Below are positions 1 to 6,297 of a stretch of DNA of 20,780 bases, in pieces. The stretch lies in NCBI GenBank assembly GCA_016926985.1, contig JAFGNO010000209.1, positions 1 to 20,780 of the forward strand, written 5' to 3'. The notes beneath the pieces were generated by a model. It was not told where the DNA came from and did no database searches. It saw nothing but the letters and a program-made list of their open reading frames with translations. Numbering within the stretch: position 1 is the stretch's first letter; the number at the start of each line of letters is the position of its first letter. This DNA comes from Anaerolineae bacterium (GTDB lineage: Bacteria; Chloroflexota; Anaerolineae; Aggregatilineales; UBA3940). The position numbers and the translations under genes are program-made.

Positions 1-489
1 ACCCCAGGGCAGATCAGTTGGCGGGCCATAGAAATGCCCATTTACCAGATTCGCCAGAGGAATGAATATCAGAAGTACCACCGCAGGCAGTGCCAGCACA
101 CGGATGACATCCCGCAATCTGAGGTTCGATTTAAGCGCAATCAGCCAGATGACGATAATTGCTCCCAGCGCAAGCCCTGCCCGATCAAGCCCCCCACTCC
201 AGACAGCCAGTGGCCCAACCTGGAAGTCAAACAGGTTGTGGAAATACCATGCACGGTCGTAGGTCTGCGCCACATGAGGAGGGGGATTTAAGATAAACAG
301 GAACCGACCAAACACCAACGCGGAAATAAAAGTCCAGAAAGTCATTCGCCTGATAACTTTCTGCTTCAGATTGTGCCGCCGGGCAGAAGCACTGGCCAGG
401 CCGTACGCTGACGCAAAGGCCACCAGGACGATCAGGGCAAAATATGCAATCGCCAGATTGCCAACACTGATACCATAACGCTTAAACAT
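1..489 (-). CDS. Lgt-like membrane protein (prolipoprotein diacylglyceryl transferase family), C-terminus cut by window edge
   Basis: The frame is open from an ATG near 489 to the window edge, giving 163 visible residues. It is strongly hydrophobic, with membrane segments near residues 12-33, 50-67, 105-120 and 132-146. Family resemblance is clearest at an SGGL motif (98-101) and at NLVNG..YG.PTDLPWG (147-163), which matches the Lgt signature around NFING and PTDLPW. Lgt transfers diacylglycerol from phosphatidylglycerol to the lipobox cysteine of prolipoproteins. The HGG motif that normally follows SGGL reads DRAG here. The arginine expected four residues before N147's partner position reads proline (144), and the Glu after NG reads His (152). 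Catalytic function is therefore doubtful. The start overlaps the upstream phosphatidyltransferase stop by a few bases. ATG codons occur at 492 and 489, and the AGGG spacing favours 489. The C-terminal part lies outside the window. Confidence 0.7.
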   Translation of the reverse strand, partial: MFKRYGISVGNLAIAYFALIVLVAFASAYGLASASARRHNLKQKVIRRMTFWTFISALVFGRFLFILNPPPHVAQTYDRAWYFHNLFDFQVGPLAVWSGGLDRAGLALGAIIVIWLIALKSNLRLRDVIRVLALPAVVLLIFIPLANLVNGHFYGPPTDLPWG

Positions 490-1120
490 CATTTCCCTGT
501 CGATCTTGCCGGGTAACCCGGAAGCCCTGCCACATACGCTGGATGACGGTTATGTGTGCGAGAATAGCAAGCAGCCACAGCCCCGGAACAACAAGCCCGG
601 TGAGAAGCGCCAGAGTGAGGATGATGACACGCTCCAGGCGTGTGGCAATCCCCACCTTGTTGTCAATCTGCAAACCCTCTGAACGGGCGCGGACATAGCT
701 GACCATAACCGAGCCAAAAAGCGATGCAAAAACAAGCAGCACGCCCACCGTATGATCCTGCTGGAGAAGATAGCAGCCAATACCAGAGAGAATAAGAGCT
801 TCGCCATATCGATCAAGGGTTGAGTCAAGCAAAGCTCCAAAACGGCTTACCCTGCCACTTACACGGGCAACAGCACCATCCAACGCATCAAAGGGGCCGC
901 CCACAATAATCACTATCCCCGCCCAGGCAAACTTTCCATTGGCAGCCAGAAAGGCAGAGACACCAGCCATGATCAACCCCAGGAATGTGAGTAAATCCGG
1001 GCTAAATCCGAGTTTAATGAATACCCCCGCAACAGCATTTATGACCGGGCGTGTGATATCTCTGAGCCGCTCACTGAGTGCCTGCCGGGTAGATGAGGTC
1101 GCATTAGTTTCATCGGTCAT
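482..1120 (-). CDS. CDP-alcohol phosphatidyltransferase family membrane enzyme (PgsA-like)
   Basis: This 212-residue integral membrane protein carries the complete CDP-alcohol phosphatidyltransferase signature DxxDGxxARx8GxxxDxxxD: D78, D81, G82, A85, R86, G95, D99 and D103. These Asp residues bind the metal and the CDP moiety. Enzymes of this family replace CMP on CDP-diacylglycerol with an alcohol such as glycerol-3-phosphate or inositol phosphate. The acceptor cannot be told from the motif. Five to six hydrophobic segments are visible. The reading frame is open upstream to 1195, but the ATG at 1120 is preferred: it has AGGA about 10 bases upstream, and the N-terminus just before the conserved LSERLRDITRP stretch is of normal length. 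The next gene, Lgt-like, overlaps the stop, so the two are probably cotranscribed. A link through phosphatidylglycerol supply is an inference. Confidence 0.85.
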   Translation of the reverse strand: MTDETNATSSTRQALSERLRDITRPVINAVAGVFIKLGFSPDLLTFLGLIMAGVSAFLAANGKFAWAGIVIIVGGPFDALDGAVARVSGRVSRFGALLDSTLDRYGEALILSGIGCYLLQQDHTVGVLLVFASLFGSVMVSYVRARSEGLQIDNKVGIATRLERVIILTLALLTGLVVPGLWLLAILAHITVIQRMWQGFRVTRQDRQGNDV

Positions 1121-1205
1121 TGAGCATCGTCCTGACTGAGTCCTCGCTTGAGACTCTGTGCGTCCGCCTGAAGAACTGCCAGGACTGAGCACCATTTGCA
1201 GTTTG

Positions 1206-1234
1206 TTGTCATCTCGATATGGCTAAGGTATACT
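1206..1234 (+). promoter_or_regulatory. sigma70-type promoter for tRNA-Pro
   Basis: The -35 box TTGTCA (1206-1211) and -10 box TATACT (1229-1234) each match consensus at 5 of 6 bases and are separated by exactly 17 bp. The predicted start near 1241 leaves about 38 nt of leader before the mature tRNA at 1279. It faces the tRNA and lies in the 5' flank of the divergently transcribed phosphatidyltransferase gene. Confidence 0.7.
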
Positions 1235-1278
1235 AATCGCCGCCGGACAGGAACCCGAAACAGACTGCCCGGCAAGCC

Positions 1279-1353
1279 CGGGGCGTAGCGCAGCTCGGCT
1301 AGCGCGCACCGTTCGGGTCGGTGAGGTCGCCGGTTCAAATCCGGCCGCCCCGA
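1279..1353 (+). tRNA. tRNA-Pro (anticodon CGG)
   Basis: A complete cloverleaf can be drawn. The acceptor is CGGGGCG (1279-1285) with CGCCCCG (1346-1352), 7 of 7 pairs, and the discriminator is A1353. The D stem is GCGC/GCGC (1288-1291, 1302-1305). The anticodon stem is CACCG/CGGTG (1307-1311, 1319-1323) around loop TTCGGGT, with anticodon CGG at 1314-1316 and G37, as expected for tRNA-Pro. The variable loop is AGGTC. The T stem is GCCGG/CCGGC with loop TTCAAAT (1334-1340). The C1-G72 pair at the acceptor end is typical of bacterial tRNA-Pro. CCA is not encoded, because CTT follows the discriminator. It reads CCG codons. It is the only gene on the plus strand and converges on mazG. Confidence 0.96.
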
Positions 1354-1357
1354 CTTT

Positions 1358-1390
1358 CGAGCCTATCATTCGGTAGGCTCGTCTTTGTTT
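1358..1390 (+). terminator. Rho-independent terminator of tRNA-Pro, overlapping the mazG stop codon
   Basis: The arms CGAGCCTA (1358-1365) and TAGGCTCG (1374-1381) form a perfect 8-bp stem, which can extend by a T-G and a C-G pair around a 4-base loop. A T-rich tail, TCTTTGTTT (1382-1390), follows on the plus strand. The minus-strand side has no T tract, so it works in the tRNA direction only. The antisense mazG stop codon (1366-1368) lies in the apical part of the hairpin. Confidence 0.7.
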
Positions 1391-2844
1391 CCAGATTTCA
1401 GGTATTCCTTTGCAGTATCCCATAATGCATTCATTTCGTCCAGCGTCATCTCGGAAAGCGGCCGTCCCTGTTGTTTAGAGGCTTGTTCCAGATAGGTAAA
1501 ACGCTGATAAAAGCGCTTATTTGCAGCGCGCAGCGCATCTTCCGGATTGACACCCAACCAGCGCGCCCAAACAGCTACCACAAAGAGCAGATCGCCTATC
1601 TCAGAGAAACGTTCCTCTTCCGTGTTTGCTGTTTTGACCTCTTCAAGCTCCTCGGCGATCTTCTCCAGAACCCCGGTTTCATCCGGCCAGTCGAAACCCA
1701 GTCGGGCAGCACGTGTATCATATTCATGGGCCTGAGACAGGGAGGGCATGGAACCGGGTATGCCATCCAGAGCGCTGGCACGCGCTTTCCCACCTGACGC
1801 CCGCTCGCCTGCCTTGATCTGCTCCCAGTTGATTGACACCTGGTCTGGGCTTCCATGAACATCCACCGTTCCCCATACATGCGGGTGCCGTCGCTTGATC
1901 TTGGCATCAATACCCCGGATCACGTCAGGCATCTTAAACACGCCTTCATCGACGCCTATTTGAGCATGCAGGACAATTTGCAGCAGAAGGTCGCCCAGTT
2001 CCTCAGCAATTCTGACCGGATCGTTGTCATCAATTGCATCAACCACTTCATAGGTTTCTTCGATCAGGTTTTTGCGGAGGGACTGGTGGTTTTGTTCGCG
2101 ATCCCAGGGGCAACCCTCCGGCGAGCGAAGATGCGCTATGGTGTTCTGGAACCCCTCAAAACTGGATACATCAGAACCTAATGCAGGGATATACAATGAA
2201 ACAAGATGGGCGCTATCAAACCGGTCTATTTCATAAAGCGGAATCTGCCGAACACCCTGCTCATCTGTGCCTGCTGCAGACACCAATGTCACAGGATGGT
2301 TGTCTGGATACTGGTTCATCAGCGTCAGCTTCACATCGGAGGCGACCTGACGGGAATAAAGCTGGGCAATCAATGCCGGATGATCCGGGTTGATTGGAGG
2401 ATGATACATTTCGCCAAGCTCTAAGGCATCCAGCAGTTGAAGACCGGGAACCGCGTCCGCCCCTACGGCGGCGAGCGCCGGCTCAATAAAACTGATCCCG
2501 CTCACCACCTTAAATGGTATTTCTTGCTCTTTGCATGCCAATGCCAGGCGCGTGACCGTTTCCTCGGCGACCATCGGGTCGCCGGGCACCGCATATACGA
2601 CAAGCCCTTCAAGCGCCTTAGAGATAAGGTGCTCAACAATTGTTTTATAAACTGCGGAAAAGCTCTCAAGGCTGTCGTACAGATCGTCAAAACTGAGATA
2701 GACCGGGCCTTGGGGCAATTGAGGCACAACCGGATGCTTTCGGGTACGCAGGTAGACGGTTTCTGCGTCTTTAAGGACTTCCCATGCCCGGCGAGTGATC
2801 AGGCCTGCATCGCCCGGCCCAAGCCCAACACATACCACTGTCAT
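1366..2844 (-). CDS. mazG: Tetrapyrrole methylase domain fused to MazG nucleoside triphosphate pyrophosphohydrolase (YabN-like)
   Basis: The 492-residue protein has two parts. Residues 1-222 are a SAM-dependent tetrapyrrole (corrin/porphyrin) methylase-like domain with the N-terminal GLGPGD loop (7-12) and VPGDP (86-90). Residues 228-450 are a MazG region: CPWD (245-248), the metal-binding EETYE (262-266) and EELGD (281-285), then a second MazG-like helix set with EELEE (398-402) and EIGDL (415-419). MazG hydrolyses NTPs and dNTPs to monophosphates and pyrophosphate, removing non-canonical nucleotides. The same fusion is known from Bacillus YabN. What the methylase domain does in these fusions is not established. 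The frame is open to 2922, but the ATG at 2844 starts exactly at the conserved TVVCVGLGPG strand and has GGAG 8 bases upstream. It follows rpsI by 141 bp and may be read partly from the ribosomal transcript. Confidence 0.92.
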   Translation of the reverse strand: MTVVCVGLGPGDAGLITRRAWEVLKDAETVYLRTRKHPVVPQLPQGPVYLSFDDLYDSLESFSAVYKTIVEHLISKALEGLVVYAVPGDPMVAEETVTRLALACKEQEIPFKVVSGISFIEPALAAVGADAVPGLQLLDALELGEMYHPPINPDHPALIAQLYSRQVASDVKLTLMNQYPDNHPVTLVSAAGTDEQGVRQIPLYEIDRFDSAHLVSLYIPALGSDVSSFEGFQNTIAHLRSPEGCPWDREQNHQSLRKNLIEETYEVVDAIDDNDPVRIAEELGDLLLQIVLHAQIGVDEGVFKMPDVIRGIDAKIKRRHPHVWGTVDVHGSPDQVSINWEQIKAGERASGGKARASALDGIPGSMPSLSQAHEYDTRAARLGFDWPDETGVLEKIAEELEEVKTANTEEERFSEIGDLLFVVAVWARWLGVNPEDALRAANKRFYQRFTYLEQASKQQGRPLSEMTLDEMNALWDTAKEYLKSGNKDEPTE

Positions 2845-2886
2845 TGAAGAACTCCGGCCAGAAAACAAGACCAAGCAGTGTGATGA

Positions 2887-2917
2887 TAACAACAATGACC
2901 GCTCTCGCGGCCATTGT
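2887..2917 (-). terminator. Strong GAGA-loop hairpin after rpsI, possible leaky operon terminator
   Basis: On the minus strand, ACAATGGCCGC (2917-2907) pairs with GCGGTCATTGT (2902-2892) over 11 bp with one G-T pair. The loop is GAGA, a GNRA tetraloop. The downstream tail TGTTA is only weakly U-rich, so termination would be partial. The hairpin could instead be a 5' leader structure of mazG or an RNA 3'-end stabiliser. Confidence 0.5.
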
Positions 2918-2928
2918 CCCACGTAGTT

Positions 2929-2959
2929 ATTTTAACCCGGGTTGGTAACATATCCTCAA
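2929..2959 (-). promoter_or_regulatory. Weak candidate promoter for mazG
   Basis: The -10 TAAAAT (2934-2929) matches 5 of 6 bases. The -35 TTGAGG (2959-2954) matches 4 of 6, with a long 19-bp spacer. A 10-bp palindrome, AACCCGGGTT (2934-2943), abuts the -10 box. A start here would place the GAGA hairpin in the mazG leader. Confidence 0.3.
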
Positions 2960-2985
2960 TCAGGCGATGAGCAAATATCGTGTCA

Positions 2986-3381
2986 TTAACGCTTGGTATA
3001 GGTTGGGGCCTTACGCGCACGTTTCAGACCAGGCTTTTTCCGCTCTTTCTCGCGCGCGTCACGGGTCAGAAACCCCGCCTTACGCATTGGCGAGCGCAGT
3101 TCCTCATCATATTTAACCAGTGCACGGGCCAATCCCATGGTCACCGCGTCAGTTTGACCGGTCACACCGCCGCCCTTAACCTTCGCTGTGACATCGAATT
3201 TCCCGCTCATATCAACCACTTCCAGCGGCTGAGTCAAGTGGATCATATCCCCCTCGCGAGGGAAATATTCAACCGCCGGTTTGTCGTTGACTGTAATAAG
3301 ACCAGTCCCACCCGGATAAATACGGACACGAGCCGTCGCGCTCTTCCGACGCCCAATTCCTTCAAAATACTGATCAGCCAT
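2986..3381 (-). CDS. rpsI: 30S ribosomal protein S9
   Basis: The 131-residue product is of normal S9 length and has YFEGIGRRKSATARVR near the N-terminus, the GGGVTGQ.DAV...ARAL core, and the basic C-terminal tail ending KAPTYTKR. The final Arg reaches the P-site tRNA in bacterial ribosomes. A GTG lies two codons upstream at 3387, but the ATG at 3381 is preferred because GAGGG sits 6 bases before it. It is the last gene of the ribosomal run, paired with rplM immediately upstream as in most bacteria. The 141-bp gap after it holds a strong hairpin. Confidence 0.97.
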   Translation of the reverse strand: MADQYFEGIGRRKSATARVRIYPGGTGLITVNDKPAVEYFPREGDMIHLTQPLEVVDMSGKFDVTAKVKGGGVTGQTDAVTMGLARALVKYDEELRSPMRKAGFLTRDAREKERKKPGLKRARKAPTYTKR

Positions 3382-3406
3382 TCGCACCCTCTTATCCTAG
3401 TTCGCT

Positions 3407-3838
3407 CTATTCAAATACCAGCGGTTCCGGGTTCTGAGCCACATGCGGATGCTCAGGCCCGGCATAAACACGCAGTTTCTTCAACATCAGCCGCCCAAGA
3501 TTGTTTTTGGGCAGCATACGCTTGACTGCCAGCGTAATCACTTCCTCGGGTTTGGTCGCTATCATCTCACGCAAGGTGCGTGACTTCATGCTTCCTGTAT
3601 ACCCGGAATGCCGGTAATATTTCTTCTGGTCAAGCCTTCTCCCCGTTACATGGATTTTTTCTGCATTGACGACAATCACAAAGTCGCCACAGTCCACATG
3701 GGGCGTAAAAATCGGTTTGTGCTTTCCGCGTAAAATGGTAGCAACCTGTGAGGCCAGCCGACCAAGCACGAGATCGGTTGCGTCAACAACATACCATTTT
3801 CGTTCAATATCAACTGCTTTTGCAGAAAAAGTTTTCAC
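3407..3838 (-). CDS. rplM: 50S ribosomal protein L13
   Basis: The 143-residue product is a standard-length L13: KWYVVDA..LVLGRLAS at 14-30, GDFVIVVNAEKI in the core, KKYYRHSGYTG, the MLPKNNLGR motif, and the typical LRVYAGPEHPH C-terminus. L13 is an early-assembly protein that binds 23S rRNA. The start codon is GTG (3838), supported by GAGGAG about 9 bases upstream and by alignment with the usual MKTFSAK start. The L13-S9 pair is conserved, and here it continues the alpha operon after truA. Confidence 0.97.
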   Translation of the reverse strand: MKTFSAKAVDIERKWYVVDATDLVLGRLASQVATILRGKHKPIFTPHVDCGDFVIVVNAEKIHVTGRRLDQKKYYRHSGYTGSMKSRTLREMIATKPEEVITLAVKRMLPKNNLGRLMLKKLRVYAGPEHPHVAQNPEPLVFE

Positions 3839-3885
3839 GCCACTATTCTCCTCATCAACCGCTTAAGATTGTTCCTTGCCGCAGT

Positions 3886-4626
3886 TTACGGCCCGTAATT
3901 TACAGCAACAAGCGTCAACCCATAAGGCGGTGCCGTTGTGCCCGACAAGTTTCGATCTCGGGCAGCAAGTATATCCCGAAACTCCTCAGGTGTCATCCGG
4001 TGCTGGCCTACCAAGACCAGTGTGCCAACCAGTGAACGCACCATCCTGAACAGGAACGCATTTGCCGTAATTGTAAAGTGCAACTCGTCTGGTTCGACCG
4101 CCTTCCATTCTGCCTGAGCAACCACCCTGACCGGATTGTCGCCCTGTGGCGGCGTACCAAAGGTACTGAAATCGTGTTCCCCGTTCAGATGCTGTGCCGC
4201 TTCATTAAGCGCAGCCAGATCAAGTGATTTCATCAGATGCCAGGCCCTCATTCGCCTGAGCGGATCCCTCACCACACCCTGATAGATGCGGTAGACGTAA
4301 GTCCGGCTTAAGGCATCAAACCTGGGATGAAAATGCGGGGATACCCGCTGCACTTCTCTGATGACAACGTCTTCAGGCAGGCCCGCATTCAAGGCGTGCC
4401 GGAGCTGTGTGTCGCTGTGCTTCCATTCCAGATCAAATGCAACAACCTGCCCTGTCGCATGAACACCCGCATCGGTCCGCCCCGCAACCAGGGTCAATAC
4501 CGGCCTATCTACCAGTTCTAACAGCGCGTTTTCGATCTCTTCCTGAATAGTTGGGAAGGCATTTTCCTGTTTCTGATACCCATGATAGGCAGTGCCATCA
4601 TAGGCAACAGTCGCCTTGAAACGCAT
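3886..4626 (-). CDS. truA: tRNA pseudouridine(38-40) synthase TruA
   Basis: This 246-residue enzyme isomerises uridines 38-40 in the anticodon stem-loop of many tRNAs. The catalytic motif AGRTDAGVHA is intact, with the nucleophile D52. Other family marks are VAYDGTAYHGYQ at 7-18, FHPRFDALSRTYVYRI, the FSTFGTP stretch, and FLFRMVRSLVGTLV..G near the C-terminus. The start at 4626 comes 16 bases after the rplQ stop. There is no well-spaced ribosome-binding site, so translation is probably coupled to rplQ. Location between rplQ and rplM is also seen in Firmicutes and other groups. Confidence 0.96.
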   Translation of the reverse strand: MRFKATVAYDGTAYHGYQKQENAFPTIQEEIENALLELVDRPVLTLVAGRTDAGVHATGQVVAFDLEWKHSDTQLRHALNAGLPEDVVIREVQRVSPHFHPRFDALSRTYVYRIYQGVVRDPLRRMRAWHLMKSLDLAALNEAAQHLNGEHDFSTFGTPPQGDNPVRVVAQAEWKAVEPDELHFTITANAFLFRMVRSLVGTLVLVGQHRMTPEEFRDILAARDRNLSGTTAPPYGLTLVAVNYGP

Positions 4627-4642
4627 TCCCTATATCCGGGAA

Positions 4643-5155
4643 CTAATCCTGATCACCCGCAACAAGGCCGATATAGGCCATCTCTGCCGCGTCGCCTTTT
4701 CGATGGCCTGCACGCACAATACGTGTGTATCCCCCAGGACGATCCCAATAACGCGGGGCAATATCATGGAAAAGCTTATGTACCACCTCGCGGTCATGGA
4801 TATCCCGAGCAACTAACCGCTGCGCATGGGAAGCAATAGCACGCGTTTCCATCACCAGCGCATCATCATTGCCCTCATCAACAAGCGCTATCAGCCGCCT
4901 GGCCTGTGCTTTGGTCAGGACTCGTTCCAGCGTTGCGAGGTCGCGGTCTTCAGCCAGTTCGACCAGGCGCTCGGCATCTCCCCGGTTACGCGCCAGCGTG
5001 ATCAGTTTCTCCGATTGGCTTCGAATTTCCTTCGCCTTCGCCAGGGTGGTCCGTATCTGTTCATGCATGAACAACTGCGTTATCAGGTTACGCCGGAGCG
5101 CCTTACGCTGCTTGGTTGTCCGCCCCAGTTTGCGGCCATGTACTCTATGTCGCAT
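4643..5155 (-). CDS. rplQ: 50S ribosomal protein L17, with a ~45-50-residue internal insertion
   Basis: The N-terminal half (MRHRVHGRKLGRTTKQRKAL.RNL, 1-55) and the C-terminal motif (HKLF.DIAPRY.DR.GGYTRI, 126-146) identify L17, a 23S-binding protein at the polypeptide exit tunnel rim. At 170 residues it is much longer than the usual 115-130. The surplus is a charged, probably helical insertion at about 59-109, between the conserved helix and the HDREVVHKLF element. The ends of the protein match the family, and no frameshift is needed to explain the insert. It lies 38 bases after rpoA, the usual partner. Confidence 0.95.
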   Translation of the reverse strand: MRHRVHGRKLGRTTKQRKALRRNLITQLFMHEQIRTTLAKAKEIRSQSEKLITLARNRGDAERLVELAEDRDLATLERVLTKAQARRLIALVDEGNDDALVMETRAIASHAQRLVARDIHDREVVHKLFHDIAPRYWDRPGGYTRIVRAGHRKGDAAEMAYIGLVAGDQD

Positions 5156-5193
5156 AGTATTCCAACATCCCTCTTTATTTCATGACCGGGCAG

Positions 5194-6174
5194 TTACGAA
5201 TCACCACCCATATGTCCGCTAATATCCATCTCTTCAGGCAGACAATTCTTCTCACGGAGCCGTACAAGCAGTTCGTCCAGAGATTTGTCGCCGAAGTTGC
5301 GGATTGCCAGCATGGCTTCCGCCCCTTTTTCCAGAATTTCGAGCACTTCGCCTATGGTAGTAATACCTGTGCGCTTCAATGAGTTAAAGACGCGCACGCT
5401 CAGGTCCAGACTCTCAATAGGCAGTTCATAGTAATCAGGACGAGATGGTTCTTCCGGCACCTCAGGCTCTGCGCCTTGAGCAAATGATGCCGGGTCCACG
5501 TTGGCAATGATCCCCAGATGCTGCATCAAGATAGTAGCTGCATCGCTCATTGCCTGCTCGGGCTGTGTCGTCCCGTCAGTCCAGACTTCCAGAACCAGTC
5601 TGTCATAGTTGGTCTTTTGCCCAACGCGGGCGCGTTCCACATCAATGGCAACCCGACGGATCGGGCTGAAAATCGCATCAACCGGCACTTCGCCAATTGA
5701 CAGTTTCTCGCGCTCTTCAGCAGGTGAAAAGCCACGTCCAGCCTGGACACCAAGCTCAGCTTCGATGCGAGCCTGATCGTCATCAATGGTAAAGAGATAC
5801 AGTTCAGGATTCTTGATCTCGACCTCAGGCGGGCAGATAAGGTCAGCGGCAGTCACTACACCGCTTCCCTGGATATCAAGTCGCAAGCGTGCGCTGTCAA
5901 CCCCAAGCAGCACCATGCGCAATTGTTTCACATGCAGGATAAGCTGAGTCATATCCTCTCGCACGTGGGGGATCGCAGAGAACTCATGATGCACTTCGGA
6001 GACTCTCATGGAAACCACTGCCGCACCCGGTAAAGATGACAGCATCACACGCCGAAGCGCATTGCCCAGGGTGGTCCCAAACCCCTGCTCAAGCGGACTG
6101 ATAATGAATCGCCCATAGTTGCGCGACATCGCATCACGTTCAATTTTCGGCAGCACCATGTTGCTCGTGGTCAA
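5194..6174 (-). CDS. rpoA: DNA-directed RNA polymerase alpha subunit
   Basis: The 326-residue alpha subunit has both domains. The N-terminal dimerisation and assembly domain spans about 7-230, with GFGTTLGNALRRVMLSSLPGA at 31-51 and SPIRRVAIDVE. An acidic, proline-containing linker follows (234-250). The C-terminal DNA- and activator-binding domain spans about 251-312, with LSVRVFNSLKR and the helix-hairpin-helix IRNFGDKSLDEL. The best start is TTG at 6174, because GGAGG ends 8 bases upstream and residues 7-11 (VLPKI) then sit where other alphas have them. An ATG at 6159 would leave the ribosome-binding site 23 bases away. A 123-bp leader with a strong hairpin separates it from rpsD. Confidence 0.97.
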   Translation of the reverse strand: MTTSNMVLPKIERDAMSRNYGRFIISPLEQGFGTTLGNALRRVMLSSLPGAAVVSMRVSEVHHEFSAIPHVREDMTQLILHVKQLRMVLLGVDSARLRLDIQGSGVVTAADLICPPEVEIKNPELYLFTIDDDQARIEAELGVQAGRGFSPAEEREKLSIGEVPVDAIFSPIRRVAIDVERARVGQKTNYDRLVLEVWTDGTTQPEQAMSDAATILMQHLGIIANVDPASFAQGAEPEVPEEPSRPDYYELPIESLDLSVRVFNSLKRTGITTIGEVLEILEKGAEAMLAIRNFGDKSLDELLVRLREKNCLPEEMDISGHMGGDS

Positions 6175-6233
6175 CGAACTTGCCTCCCTTTGCTAAGCCA
6201 CTCAATAGGCACAGCATATCTGACGGGCGTCAA

Positions 6234-6266
6234 ATGGCTGCCGCGTATCCTACCGCTGGCAGCCAT
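6234..6266 (-). promoter_or_regulatory. Stable hairpin in the rpsD-rpoA leader
   Basis: A perfect 9-bp stem pairs ATGGCTGCC with GGCAGCCAT (6234-6242 and 6258-6266). It can be prolonged by GCG/CGC (6243-6245 and 6254-6256) past a single bulged base. No U tract follows on the minus strand. It could be a protein-binding leader, an RNA processing site or a stability element. No known family was recognised. Confidence 0.45.
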
Positions 6267-6297
6267 ATCGCCTGAACCGGCTAATAAATGGCCTTGT

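Noticed and set aside
34..291. Plus-strand open frames in the first 300 bases.
   Set aside because: They lie antisense to the Lgt-like gene, whose frame is open to the edge and shows family motifs.
1121..1195. N-terminal extension of the phosphatidyltransferase to an ATG at 1195.
   Set aside because: The added 25 residues are low-complexity and not typical for the family; the ATG at 1120 has a better-placed AGGA.
6190..6236. TTGACG downstream of the rpoA leader hairpin as a -35 box for rpoA.
   Set aside because: No -10 box better than 3 of 6 bases lies at a suitable distance.
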